Below, in pieces: positions 1 to 11,452 of a stretch of DNA of 64,000 bases (position 1 is the stretch's first letter; each line of letters begins with the position of its first letter). The DNA is from Chaetoderma sp. LZ-2023a (taxonomy: Eukaryota; Mollusca; Caudofoveata; Chaetodermatida; Chaetodermatidae): the NCBI GenBank assembly GCA_034401795.1, contig CM067370.1:59135333-59199332 (forward strand). The letters run 5' to 3'. The position numbers and the translations under genes were made by a program. A model generated the notes under the pieces. It was not told the origin of the DNA, did no database searches, and saw only the letters and a list, made by a program, of their open reading frames with translations.

Positions 1-475
1 TTTACTATATCTCCCCCACCAAAAGTCAATGCAAACTATACTCGAAAGCCAAATGCTCAACGTGGATCAACCGTTATACTAACAAGCAGTCCGTACAAAG
101 CAAAACTCTTGGAAGCGAAAACTAACCCTGTGCGAAAGCGAAAATTGCCAGCAAACAGCACTGCCAATAGCTCTGCCAAAACATGCAAACAGAACAGTTC
201 CATTGTTAGGCCTACATCTACAGTAAAGAATCCCGGGAAGAGAAATGCAGTTAAGAAGAATAAGGGCAAGCAACCAAAAACAAAAAATTGCAATAGGTCT
301 ACGGATAATTCGGATGAGGGAGCAGATGCAGATGCGGCATGTATTTACTGTCAAGAACTTTGGAGCAATAGTCGAGAAGGCATGATACAATGCACTGTCT
401 GCCTAAAATGGGCATGCTTGTCATGTTCCGGCGTTGATGACTCGGATGACACGTTTACGTGACATTTGCTGTTGA
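1..475 (+). pseudogene. C-terminal remnant of a DDE-type transposase with PHD-like zinc finger
   Basis: The frame is open from base 1 to a TGA at 460-462, so the 5' part lies outside the window. A typical transposase tail motif (ILTSSPYK, about 77-100) is followed by a basic K/N/S-rich linker and then by a Cys-rich finger: C-x2-C, 12 residues, C-x2-C, W-A-C-x2-C. Many pogo/Tigger-like DDE transposases end in such a PHD-like finger. Just after the stop, another frame reads D-I-C-C and stops at 475, as expected for the end of the finger. Loss of one TG dinucleotide would explain the break. I see no host gene context. It could also be a domesticated transposase, but the frameshift argues against that. 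The superfamily assignment is moderate. Confidence 0.6.
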
Positions 476-3400
476 ATGACATGGAACAGTTGTATATGAT
501 ACTCTCTTATGAAATGTTCATGTTGATTTGGTCAATTACAAGTTGATTTATTAGTTTTAGCATATGCTTAAAATATTGGGTGGATGGGGCAATATGGACC
601 AGGGGGCCATTTTGCCCCAAAACGTTGGGCCATTTTGCCCCATAAGTGGGGTAAAATGGTTTTATTCCAATAAAATTTCAATGTTCATTTACGGATTTAC
701 TGTTTGACTGAGTAATTAATCACAGTAGAATATTAGAGAATGAATGCGTATGTACCAAAATATAAATGTTACTTAATTATTGACCCATTTGGTAGGCTAT
801 AGCATGATCACAAAGTTAGGGGGTCCGTATGCCCCACCTTCCCCTATTAAAGGTCACATTCACTCCAGAATATGCACCAGTGTGTTGAATACCGGTTCCA
901 GTCAAATTATTTCCTCAAAATCTAGCAGGATTTACATTTGTCAAATTGATTTTCTTTTCTTTAGATAGCTGTTCACTTATTGACTAAGTCGATTTTTTGG
1001 GATAGGTTGAATATGTATGTACATATTTTGACCGGATGCTGTTGCTGCCACTACGAGCAACAGGTTCCAGTAAAATTATTTTCAAAAATATCCACAATTC
1101 CTTTAGATTTATATGTGGTCGCATACGGAGTGACCGCGCGTACAAGGTGCGTGAAAATAAATTTTGTTACAATTAATTAAAATGTTGAATACTTTGAAAT
1201 GAATTTGTTTGTTAAAAGTTATTTGGTTACAAGGTATGTACGTCATACTGAAAGTAGTTGCTGTGCAAGCGAAATTTGTTGTTCATTCGCGCAAGAGATC
1301 GCATCTTAACATTTTTGGCGTTAAGATAACAGCAGGGATTATAAACTGAGGACATTGTTATCACCCGCCGAGTCTAGCTAACATGGGCTTTAATTGCAGG
1401 AAACCATTACAATGGTCGGAATACACACAGACATGGATTACAAATACAATAGAGATGGCTCTAACCAACCAGCTTTCAGGAACAACATCAACAAATTAAA
1501 ATGCACGCGCAATTGCTGGTCGTACTTGTCAGATAGTTAGTCAGTCTGTATTAATCTTTAGACGATTACAGACGTAGCATTATAAGAGTCTTGCGGATTT
1601 TCGAAGTTATTTATATTTTCTAATGAGCATTTCCAAATTTGCTCCAAACATTAGGTAGTTGGTAGATCTTAACAAAAATTGGAGGAAATCTACTCCAGGT
1701 CTCAACCCTAAAAATTATTTTCAAAATTCTCATTTTCATGTGATACATGACCCATAGATTTTCCAAATTGCCGCTGCTTTTCAAATATTATGTTACGCCG
1801 TAAATATTCTAGAATTTTCTTTTACAATTTTTTAGGCCAACCACTGTGTTAAAGAATGATCGATATAGGCCTACGTCTTTATTTCAAAATAATATGAAAT
1901 TATATTTCACAGCGTCACAACAGTGCCTAATCTTCGTCACGGCGCTTGACTTTCATCGCAGCAACTGGCTCTTAGTTCGTTTTGCTCTTAGAGTCGGCAT
2001 GGCTGAAAAAACAAACATAATAAAATTCGTCAACCAGCAATTAGTGGTAATTAGATATGGATTTCAGTCTAGCTGAGTCGATATAACAGAAATATATACT
2101 ATTACTATATAATACACATGTATAGTATTAGTATATAATACTATTAGATCGACTCTGTTAAAGCGACATGGATATAGGGTAACATATAGGTAACACGGGG
2201 ATAATAATAAAACACACTAATATAGGCTGCCGAAAACGGGCTGCCGAAAATGTACTCCAAGCTGCCGAAAATGGTTGGCTGCCAAAATGTCTATGCACCC
2301 TGTAATATCCTTGTCTGGGTCTATATCTTTTGTAACAGTATTGTCGTTTGTAGGTGTTTTATGAGGATAGTATTAGTTCAGTAAGAACTGTAGTGTGTGT
2401 AATTTATGTGATTGGGAGTAATATTTCACGTATTTGCACCGGTTTCACAGAGCAGAGGGAATATATGCCTACAGATTGCCATCAGTAACCCCAGTAAGCA
2501 TATATTTATACATATTATAGACTGCTGTAGACTGTTGTCAATAATTTCAAAATGTGGTTATCAGTCCGATTGATCTGTTTGCTATTATTGCACAACAATT
2601 CATAAAAGATAAATGTCATTATTTGTGGGCTAGTTATCGGCGCCGAAATAAACTATGGTTCAAATCTCTCAAAAGACAGCTAGATGGTACCCAGTTTTGA
2701 ACACAAAAAAGTGCGCACTAGTGTAGGGGTACAATGACAGAAATAGGAGCAACGGGAAGCACATAAAAAATCCCGCAGGAAAAGAGAGAGGAGAGAGAGG
2801 CCGGTCGGTCGGCCGGCAATAATGCGGGGTTCCCCAGGACAGTGGGGTACGGGAGTTTTTAAGGGTTAAGGGTTTTTTTGTGTTTTTTTTAATTTTTTTC
2901 TGCAACGTCATCACGCCTCTGTTCTGTATGTAATGTGTGGTTGATCACAAATGATCGGTATACCACTGTCTCTAAATGGGTGCTCAGACAAGCTGCTGCA
3001 ATGTTATCACGCCTCTGTTCTGACAGCCCACCTCCCTCCTGTAGCCGCTGATCGGCGATCCTCTGTTCTGAGTCTTCTGTTCTAGCAGCCTTAATTTATA
3101 TACTACTTGGCCGCCAAATACGCTACATTTTAATTGGTCCAAAGCCGCCATGTTTTTTTATGTATCAACTTTTCTTGAACAAACCTTAACGGCCCTTAGT
3201 CCCTATTATCTCTCAAATTTCAGCCGGATCCGTTCAACAGTTCTGGAGAAGTTATTTGCACGAAAACTAGGTCATTCTGGCCAAGTGAGCTAACGAGTAA
3301 TTGCTTGAACTCCGAGCATGTCATTTTCCAAAATATTCTCTAAGCTCGCCCTTCCCAGATCTAGCCGCATCTTATTGCCCCATAACCATAGAGCAATCCT

Positions 3401-3490
3401 TCTGGACCTAAGTCTATAGCAGCGGTGTTCATTCACCAGGTTGTGGTGTTTCTATACAGGGCTAACTGTACATTATGCTTTGCTTTACAG
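476..3490. other. Non-coding stretch with small repeats; presumed intron or upstream region of the rhodanese gene
   Basis: I see no convincing exon here. Recognisable items are a twice-repeated GGGCCATTTTGCCCC motif near 600-650, a run of four GCTGCCGAAAA-like motifs at about 2,226-2,290, a phrase around CACGCCTCTGTTCTG repeated near 2,910-3,080, and a fragment of the widespread R1 repeat at about 3,120-3,400. A GC-rich GGCCGGTCGGTC patch lies near 2,800-2,817. Short open frames in this stretch have no recognisable similarity. Confidence 0.5.
2066..2160. repeat. AT-rich imperfect inverted repeat
   Basis: The arms GAGTCGATATAACAG and TTAGATCGACTCTGTTA flank alternating TATACTATTA-type sequence. 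The whole stretch can fold into a hairpin. It may be a small foldback element; no target duplication was identified. Confidence 0.5.
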
Positions 3491-3663
3491 ATATGAGAGA
3501 CAGAGAAGTTGATATCTATAACCTGGATGGCAGTCTGTTTAAGTGGGCAAATGAAGGCCGGCCGATGATAGATCTAACTAGCAAACCAACAAAATATGCG
3601 CACCCATACACTATGATCTGGGGACGGTTACTGAATAAGGAACTACGCAAGGATAAAATATAG
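3491..3663 (+). CDS. Terminal coding exon of a rhodanese-like (sulfurtransferase-domain) protein
   Basis: The exon follows a good acceptor (a T-rich tract ending TTTACAG at 3,484-3,490) and starts in phase 1. It encodes about 56 residues and ends in TAG at 3,661-3,663. The reading contains VDIYNLDGSLFKWANEGRP followed by HPYTMIWGRLLNKELR. This matches the end of rhodanese-domain proteins, where a Y-N-L-x-G-x-x-x-x-W stretch closes the domain and an HPY-x-x-x-W-G-x-L-L tail follows. The catalytic Cys loop would lie in an upstream exon that I could not find, so the other exons are probably left of the window or hidden among repeats. An AATAAA occurs at 3,766-3,771, about 100 bp past the stop, but inside a repeat. 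The sulfurtransferase role comes from family knowledge; the substrate is unknown. Confidence 0.72.
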
Positions 3664-3729
3664 CTCAATTTATTAGGTCACTGGAGGTGCAGAAGATAGT
3701 AATGGCCAGGTCTGTCCACAATATCCCGT

Positions 3730-4350
3730 AAACAGCATATGATACAGAAATGCTTCAGATATTTTAATAAAACGTGATGTATGCCTCAGTTATGATACGC
3801 AGACGTGACTTTTGAAGAATTCACATTTATAGGCATTTTAACGCAAAAATTCACTTTTTTTCAATTTCGTAAACACCATATCATACAGAATCGCTTAAGA
3901 TAATTTGATGACACTTGGCAGCTGCCTTCTTTATGATAGGATTTACCATTATCGGACCAAGATTTTTGGTGAAAATAGGCTTTTTAATGCAAAAACACGA
4001 TTTTTGTAAATTTTCTCCTAAACGCACATCATACAGAACCGCTTCAGTTATTTTAGTGAAACTTGGTGTATGCCTCACTTATGATACGCAGATGCCTTTT
4101 CAATAATTCACGTTTATAGGTCCAGTGATTTTGGTAAAAATGGGCTTTTTAATGCAAAAAACCCTGATTTTTATCAATTTCCTCGTAAACACCATATCAT
4201 ACAGAATCGCTTAGGGTAATTTAATGAAACTTGGCAGGTGGCTTCTTTAAAATGGGTAGATGTGCCTTTTGACGGATTCAACTTCATAGGTCCATCATTT
4301 TGGGTGAAAATTGGCTTTTTTGCAGAAATTTACAATTTTTGTCAATTTCT
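3730..4350. repeat. Degenerate tandem repeat, unit about 140-165 bp, roughly four copies
   Basis: The phrase CATACAGAATCGCTT(A/C)AG recurs near 3,740, 3,883, 4,029 and 4,198. Each time it is followed by AATTTGATGA(C)ACTTGG, a GCCTT(T)-rich part and a GGCTTTTTAATGCAAAAA part. Units differ by many substitutions and small indels, so the array is old. It overlaps the probable 3' UTR or downstream flank of the rhodanese exon. Confidence 0.7.
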
Positions 4351-5214
4351 TTTATTTTATTTTTTACGGCTTTGAATAAAATTGCTACCTACTACATAGA
4401 GAAAGGTATTTTCAGTGACTGAGGTCACTGAGTCAAACACCGTTTTCTAGTTACCCTCACCACGAAGGGGAGATGGTATTGCGATTGGGTTTGGCTGTGT
4501 GTCCTGAGCTGTATTTCAAAAACTGATCCAACTTTTCTCAAATGTTAACACAACGAAGGAACTTGCCATGCAAGAAGATTTCCAGACTTTGTCTGTGATC
4601 GATATAGAAGAACCCGGGTCCAGATCAGATCACATTGTGGATCTATGGATACCTCGGAACTTACGGTCTGATTTGGCTCAAATTTTAGCACAAGGGTGTG
4701 ACCATATACTAGGATGGCACAATTTTGGACGGGATCCAGAAAAAAAGAATTCTGCGGAATTAAATATCTCGCCTGTCTCATGTTTGACACAGTGCCTTTG
4801 ACAGTGTGACCTCCGTGTTATCATGCTGCTTCCTAACATTATAGCTAACAATGTATCCAAGTTTAGTTCCAATAGGATTAACCAATCCTGAAAAATTAAC
4901 TAATTGGAAAACAGAGTTTTGTATCAAGGTCACAGGTGACCTCATGCTGCTTCCTAACACATAGCCAAGTTTAATTGCAGCAGGATTAATTGACCCCGAA
5001 ATATAAGCTGAGAAGTTTTGCTAAACGCAAAAACGTAACATTGTTTACGCCGTCGGAAAAGTGACACATGTCTCGCTTTCTGCTTCGCAGACGAGACAAA
5101 AATCAGGAAAATCTGACGCTGCAAATGTTTTGAATAATCCAATATGGCCGTGAAAAGGCTCGACCAATCAAAATTCTGAATTGACGTTCTTGAGCCTACC
5201 ACCATAGGATCCCA
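4351..5214. repeat. Dispersed repeat cluster (AATTCTGCGGAATTAAAT family)
   Basis: The segment 4,747-4,990 starts with GAATTCTGCGGAATTAAAT and closely resembles 57,266-57,440, including the TATAGCTAAC(A/C)ATGTATCC and AATCCTGAAA phrases. A second copy of the middle part follows at 4,940-4,990. No gene is seen. The source element is not identified. Confidence 0.65.
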
Positions 5215-5715
5215 TTAGCCAGGGGCGATGTTTCGGTGTGTATGTGTTCTTGTGGAAGTGTACTCATTAGCCAGGAATGATGTTTGGGTGTGTATGTATT
5301 CTTGTGAAAATGTACTCATTAGCCAGGAGCGATGTTTGGATGTATAGATGTTCTCGTGGGAGTGTAGTCATTAGCCAGGAGCAATGTTTGGATGTGTAGG
5401 TGATCTTGTGGAAGTGTTCTCAGTATCCAGGAGCGGTGTTTGGATGTGTAGGTGTTCTTGTGGAAGTGTTCACAGTAGCCAGGAGTGGTGTTTGGATGTG
5501 TAGGTGTTCTTATGGAAGTGTACTCAGTAGCCAGGAGTGGTGTTTGGATGTGTAGGTGTTCTTGTGGAAGTGTACTCAGTAGCCAGGAGTGGTGTTTGGA
5601 TGTGTAGGTGTTCTTGTGGAAGTGTACTCAGTAGCCAGGAGTGGTGTTTGGATGTGTAGGTGTTCTTGTGGAAGTGTACTCACTACCCTGGAGCGGTGTC
5701 TGGATGTGTACGTGT
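5215..5715. repeat. 52-bp tandem minisatellite, about 9-10 copies
   Basis: The unit contains CCAGGAGTGGTGTTTGGATG and then TGTAGGTGTTCTTGTGGAAG. Copies start at 5,531, 5,583 and 5,635, exactly 52 bp apart, and earlier copies are more diverged. A single diverged unit recurs at 14,253-14,300 between two Penelope-like fragments. This suggests the sequence travels with those elements. Confidence 0.85.
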
Positions 5716-6275
5716 TCTTGATATTTGTTATTTCTGTGATAATGTAATCTGCATGCCTCTTGACCTTTTGTTCTAGATAATGACTGGAGTGAAAATTTCG
5801 GCATTGATCTGTGTGTTTAGGCTTTCTGTAGGCTGTGAGTTTGCTATTTCCGGAGTCACTGACATGAACAAGGATGTTTAGGAAGACAATCTTTGGCCTC
5901 GCTAATAAATCGGATGCATTATTCAATTCTAGTGTTTTACTACTTTTAAAGTAAAATAGGGTTACCTATCGGCGTGATTGATTCCAATCGAGTGTTTCAA
6001 TGGGTCTTTGATTGTTTTGGTTCCATATTGTGGGCGATTAAAATGTTCAGCTATAGGTCTGTCCCAAGATCTTTTAAATGTTTGTAACACATATTTGAAA
6101 TTATGTTTGTTTTATATTTTGTTTCGTCTACATATTTATAACATTTGTTGCATGTTAGGAAATAAATCACATTTGTTGTTTGAGCTTGAGAAAAGGTTTT
6201 TGTTTTAATGTGATATTTCAGTCCCGTGTGTGAGCTTCTAAAGATGGTTGGCAATACTCTTCCATTAAATACCAA
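5716..6275 (-). pseudogene. Fragments of Penelope-like retroelement(s): GIY-YIG tail, then RT piece
   Basis: Reading the minus strand, 6,275-5,950 carries a linker and a decayed GIY-YIG endonuclease start (VIYFLTCNKCYKYVDETKYK; the family motif is CxxCxxxYVGET). It continues as IAEHFNRP and stops. At 5,926-5,720 a different frame carries a reverse-transcriptase segment with TAYRKPKHTDQ and NFHSSH, typical of Penelope-type RTs. In an intact element the RT precedes GIY-YIG, so the order here implies two different copies joined head to tail, or a rearrangement. Frame changes and the missing core show neither is functional. The fragment runs directly into the 52-bp minisatellite. Confidence 0.7.
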
Positions 6276-6545
6276 ATTTCCTTCGATCAGTAAATTTGGC
6301 GTTGACTAGTGTAGCAAGGGTCATACCTGTGTTAAAGGTGTGGCCACATCATATTCATAGCCCATTAGATATTGCCTAAAGGAACGTAGCTGCTAAATTT
6401 GGTTTTAATTCATTAACACATGGCACCCACGTGAGCTAACAATCTTTACAATGTCACAGTGACCATGACATTTGACCACAATGTCATTGTGTTGTCCTCT
6501 TTTTATAAGGAAGCATGTGTTCAAGTTTGGGTCCAGTGTGCTTAA
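6276..6545. repeat. Dispersed repeat interrupted by an insertion at TTAA
   Basis: The part from about 6,430 matches copies near 20,800-20,900 and 57,000-57,250 (phrases such as AAGGAAGCATGTGT and GGGTCCAGT). In those copies the text continues TTAACCAAAGATGAGAT. Here that continuation is found 4.9 kb away at 11,449. This marks the edge of an inserted element. Nothing else was recognised. Confidence 0.7.
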
Positions 6546-7039
6546 AGCTCACATGTCCCATTAAATATAGATACCTTTGCACGAGATATGAGATGCCTGT
6601 TCAATTTACCCATCATTCAACGCTACCCGGCGTGCAATGCTACCCATAATCGTTGTAACTATTGGACGCCATATTCGTTGAGTCTATTGTCTGCACAAGC
6701 CATGATTTCTCAAACAAAACCAACCTGCTTGCACGTGCAAATAGTCATTTGTCCTACAGCTCTGGAAGTGTAAGCATGCACGTAGGGTGTATTCACGGCA
6801 TGACATTCGACAGTCTGTATTTCAATACTGTTCAGACAAAGGGTGTCAATGTCCAGGAGAAAATGGGAGAATGGTCATTGCTAGGGTCTTATGTTCATAT
6901 CCTGCTCATTTCATTGACATTGTCTCGGCCTTGGTGGACGACCAAGGCGAAATCAGTGTGTGTGATAAGAGAAAGGATAACGTGTTTTCCTATTAGGCGC
7001 TAACTTTAATATTAGAAAGAGTGTTAATTTACAACTAAA

Positions 7040-7233
7040 GTGACAACAGAGGAAAAAAGCAACAAAAAATGCAGGCCAAATTTTCCGATGATTGTTTTAA
7101 ACATAATTTTATTTTGTTCAATGGGGAGCACAGTAAGACATAAATCGTATACACGTGTCTCCCATACATACAAATGCTATATAATAATAAATACCTCAAG
7201 ATGGGGTATAATAAAACAAAATTAAATAGTAAC

Positions 7234-7299
<66 letters not shown>

Positions 7300-9517
7300 C
7301 TAGTTAATTGATAATCTATATCAACCACTGATTACAATTATACTAGGTAGTGTGTGTGTGTGTGGGGGGTGGGGGGGGGTGGCGTTAGGGAAAGAGAGGA
7401 GAGGGGAATATGAGAAACAGGATATAAACTAAGAATTTGACAAGAGTGAGAAAGCAATTCGTCTAATTGAGGAATACGATAAAGAAAAGGCAATACTTTC
7501 CGGCAGATTTGGACCAAATATCACAAGCAAAAGGAAACATGAAACATGGCTGCATATCACAAAGAACTTGAACAGTCAGAATCCATCTGTTGTCAGGACA
7601 CCCACCAAACTCTAGAAAAAGTGGCAAAATTCTTCAAGTGTCATGAAATATTATCGTCCCTATCGTGAGGCAATGAAAACAGATATGTACCTATGTGTTG
7701 AACAAACCGTAAATTTTATCATGGCGTAGTCCATAAGCAAAACGCAGTCAATGATGCAGCTACAATCCTCTCACTGCCAACGTTTATTTAGGCCTTGATG
7801 ACATCCTCACCTCTGCCTTACCACCCCCCCCCCCCCCCCCCCCTTCTTGTACATGCGTGCGCATGCACTCACTCACGACGCACACACACGCACACAATAT
7901 TTTCCATATCAGTAAACGGTATGGCAAATTTGATTGAACTCCACCAAACGTTTTCCGGTGACACAGAAGGTAACGCAGGTAGGTGGCTGGATGGATACTT
8001 GGATTCCCTTGTGTCCTTTACTCAATTCCACGTGGGAGGGCATGGTAGGTTGGCAACGTGCAGGAAAGTGGACCGGCTAAACAATTTGAAGCTATTACTA
8101 ATGCATCATTAACTGAATTCTGAAATCCACGTAGTATTGTTAAAGTTATCTATGAAATGCCAAACGAGAATAAAGCATTGGGACTAACATAACACTAGAG
8201 GGATGTGATAATTGAAAGGGCTTTAGTCGCTATTACATTTTTTTCAAATTCATATTTATGGCTGATATATTAACTTTATAGGTGGTGGTGGGGGGTGGGG
8301 TGGGGGTGGGGGGTGGCGCTGCAACAACCATCAGATATCTCCCAAAATATGTGCATATTGCTTGCTGAGGACGACCCAACAGTCCGCGGTATCCAGGGAG
8401 TGATAGACATTTTAGTATCTGATGAAAGTTCAAGGTAGGTATGAATATTATAATACTAATAAAAACAAATATATGAAAAGGCTATATTTGGTTATTTATA
8501 ATAAATGAAATAATTATCAGAGATTAGAATCATCGTCCAGTAAAGACTGTACGTGAAATGTGAATGTAATTCCAATTAGCCTACATTACTAACAGATGGA
8601 TTAACTGTGCAAAACACGTCTTTGATATTGAATTATCATTTTGGATAATACAGCGATTGGCTTCATAATTTCTTGCATCACAGTGATTAACAATGTTTAC
8701 GACAATATTATTTTTGCATGGTGGCGTATAAGATTTGCTAAGTTACAGATGCTATGCTATGCTAAGAAGTAGCTACTGTGAAGCTGCGGTATACTCAGGA
8801 CTATATAGTAACTTTCATGATAGGGTTCAGTTGTTTCAATGTTTTGAGTTGGCTCATTTAAGTATATCAAAATGAAAACAGACTATTTGGGCAGGGGTTG
8901 TTACAGTTGGCACCAATAGCGTCAAATTTTAACACAAAAAATTAAACCTGCCTATAATAGACACCTACTATCTGCCAACAAACCGATGGACAAATGAATT
9001 CGTCTTCAAGAACTACTGCTTTATGAACTCATTTATGTTGTGAAGGCTTATTATACAGATTGCGTCTTGGTTGGGGTCTTGCTTAGAGTTCCCTATAGTT
9101 ATACCTTACTAAATAATATGACTAAATTCCCAATAGTTTATAAGCTAATTATTTCAGCCGTTCGTCTGACGCATCAGTCGTCTCTTTCACCTATCCAAGT
9201 GGTAGTTCATCCCAGTCCGGCGAACGGGATTGTTCCATGGTAACACTGGCAAGTCCGTGTCCGCCACTCGATGAAAGTACAGGTTCAACATCTAAAAGAA
9301 AGTTAAGCGAGAGTGAAAAAACCAATAACGAACTGCATCGTGAATTATTACAAATTGAGAAAAAAGATGTTTGATGTAGATTGAAAAAATAACCATGGAA
9401 AAAGAAAAACTGGCATTGGTAATCTCTATCTTGAAGAAGAAGAAGGAAATAGTGTTAAGAGCCAATTCGTGTGCTGATACTGGAGGTGACGACACATCGG
9501 TGTACATGGAACTGTAA
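7040..9517 (+). pseudogene. Harbinger second ORF, Myb/SANT-like DNA-binding protein, broken
   Basis: Pieces of a Myb/SANT-like protein lie in order. A basic start occurs near 7,040-7,110. A Myb-like exon at about 7,455-7,665 reads LIEEYDKEKAILSGRFGP and then HETWLHITKNLN, with a TAG inside. A short exon at about 8,333-8,432 reads EDDPTVRGIQGVID and ends at a GTAGGT donor. The last piece, about 9,160-9,517, carries SSSQSGERDC, then SKRKLSESEK, then a Lys/Glu-rich coiled-coil stretch broken by a TGA. PIF/Harbinger elements usually carry a transposase plus such a Myb-like partner that helps bring the transposase to the DNA ends. Here the gene converges on the transposase. Exon boundaries are approximate. 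Confidence 0.62.
7235..7298. repeat. (TA)n microsatellite
   Basis: There are 32 uninterrupted TA dinucleotides. It is followed at about 7,350-7,380 by GT and G tracts. It lies in the first intron of the broken Harbinger Myb-like gene. An open frame across it is an artefact of the dinucleotide. Confidence 0.97.
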
Positions 9518-10074
9518 TATAGATTGAAAGTATTTACAATGCCATGTTATTCAGCCAGATATCACATTCACTTTTCTTGTTAATCATGTCGGGGGAAAGA
9601 TTTTAAAAGTACCCGGTGCGTGCAATTACGTGTGTTTGCGTTCGTATGCATGCGTTGTCTGTGCATGCACACGTGTATATGTTCAACATTTGTTGGGGGA
9701 AAATATTAAATAAATAGGTTTTCTGCATCTCAAACTGTTCTTTTACAAACCGGAAATTACTACAAGTTATTAACGACAACTACAACGATGTCGATGATGA
9801 TGATGAAGTTTTTTTTACTGAAACTGTGATAGAAACAATATGACATTTATCTCGCCATGAGCTATGATACATTTTTCTATTATTAACAGTTTTCTAATAT
9901 ATATTTTGCATAGTTTCCTTTAAAAACTTCAAGGGAATGCAACTTTTTAATATTTTGAGACAAAATAGACTTGAAGCCATTTCTGCGTATTTTATGAGAT
10001 AGACATTGATATAAATTTAAGAAATGCATCGGTTGAACAAGCTATTCTGATTTTCAAAAAGGTTTGCACTTACT

Positions 10075-11055
10075 TTAATGGAAATGGTTGTTGACTAACT
10101 GATTTCTGGCTGCGATCCCGGCTGCTCTGAGTTCCTGTTGGACGTCATCAACAACATCTGGCTCTGGCTGCCCATTGACGTCCTCTTCTTCAAAATCTGG
10201 CAAACCTCTATCTCTGGCGATATTGTGGAGTATGACACAAGCTCCAATTATATTACAAGATTTAGCTGGCGAGTAACGCAGCTCTCCTTGAAGGCAATGG
10301 AACCGCCATTTCCACTGGGCTATATCTCTTTCAACAACATTTCTAGTGGATTTGTGGGATCTGTTGTATGCCCGTTCTTGAGCGTTGTTTGGTTGAAGGT
10401 AAGGCGTCATCAGCCACGTTTTCAGGGGTAGCTGGAATCACCAGAATGTACTCATGACCCCTCCTCGTTTCCATCATGCGAGCGAGACCACTTTCCCTTA
10501 GAATGAGAGAATCATACGTACTTCCAGGTCAGCTTGCCACCACATTGATGAAGCGACATTTGGCATCCATTACAACCTGCATATTAATCGAATGGTGGTT
10601 CTTTCGATTAATGTAACATTCCTCGTGATCCGAAGGACTAGTAATCCATATGTGAGTTCCATCTATTACTGCCATTACAGCTGGAAACTGTGCGATTTCA
10701 TAAAAGTAAACAATTATATTGGGAATATCTCGATCTGTTGGGAATTTTATTATTCTATGTATTAACTGCAGCAATGCCACTGAAACATCCGAAACTACAC
10801 TGCACGCAGTTGATTGCGATACGTTAACAGTGTCACTGACTGTCCCTTGGAATGATCCAGTGGCATAAAAATGTAGCACTATGAATAATTTCTGTATAGA
10901 TAACAATGCATGATTTTTCAGAGTTATTGGTTGCAGTTCTTCATCCAGCACATCAGCAAGACTGAGAATTGTCAACCGGTCTCTAAAATGCATTGTCGCC
11001 GCATGCCACACCTTCTTCCCTCTTCCATTATTGCACCGACTAATAACACAGCCAT
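10075..11055 (-). pseudogene. PIF/Harbinger transposase (HARBI1-like), broken
   Basis: The likely start is ATG at 11,055, shifted out of frame within about 20 codons. The frame 11,011-10,529 has the nuclease core with AVIDGTHI (first catalytic D), YINRKNHHSINMQVV and FINVVAS. Next, W is replaced by TGA in V-A-S-W-P-G-S, followed by GSTYDS (second D) and LRESGLARM. After a further frameshift near 10,411, the segment 10,410-10,075 reads MTPYLQP and then KSTRNVVERDIAQWKWRFHCL, holding the third acidic residue (E of VER), then ILHNIARDRGLP. This order matches Harbinger transposases of about 350-400 residues. At least two frameshifts and one nonsense codon make it inactive. Confidence 0.87.
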
Positions 11056-11221
11056 TTCTACTATGCTTCCATGGGGAAATAGCTGCTAGATTGGCGATAG
11101 AACAGTTTTAAACACCCCACGCAAAGTTAAGACACCTGCCGAGGTGTCTTATTTCTAAGTTAAGATTTGCGTGTACTGCCGTGATTAAGCAGTTTTATGA
11201 GTACAGCTTAAAATAAGCCTA

Positions 11222-11274
11222 AGTGCCAAAATAAGTGGGGTGCCTACACGTAAGTAGTTTTATGAATTCGGGCC
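11222..11274. other. Probable right terminus of the Harbinger transposon
   Basis: The sequence ends GTAGTTTTATGAATTCGGGCCC at 11,253-11,274. Read inward from the end it is GGGCCC then GAATTCATAAAACTAC, the style of terminal repeat common in Harbinger elements. I found no matching left terminus between 6,683 and 7,040, so the left end is lost or diverged. Confidence 0.5.
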
Positions 11275-11452
11275 CAGTGGCCTATACAGAATATAGAATA
11301 AACGAATATGGCGTCCAATAGTTACAACAATTATGGAGTCATGAAAGTGCATGCTGGGTAGCATTGCATGCTGGGTAAATAGAACAGAAATCAGCAGGCA
11401 TCTCATATCTCGTGCAAAAGGGCATATATTTAATGGGGCACAAGAACTTTAA

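Larger units (their letters stand above)
6546..11448. mobile_element. TTAA-bounded element with about 135-bp terminal inverted repeats, carrying a nested Harbinger
   Basis: Left arm 6,546-6,682 and right arm 11,308-11,448 are imperfect inverted copies. Shared phrases include CCCATTAAATATA, GCACGAGATATGAGATGCC and TATTGGACGCCATATTCGTT. TTAA occurs at 6,542-6,545 and 11,449-11,452. The flanking dispersed repeat is continuous across the element when compared with its other copies, so one TTAA is a target duplication. The interior is mostly a PIF/Harbinger transposon and a TA microsatellite. I infer that a small foldback element was invaded by Harbinger. The outer element encodes nothing recognisable of its own. 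Confidence 0.7.

Noticed and set aside
109..462. Start of a small zinc-finger protein at 109
   Set aside because: There is no ATG there. The frame is open from base 1 and reads as the C-terminus of a larger transposase.
7035..7328. Minus-strand frame with a long Tyr-Ile repeat
   Set aside because: Translation of a (TA)n microsatellite.
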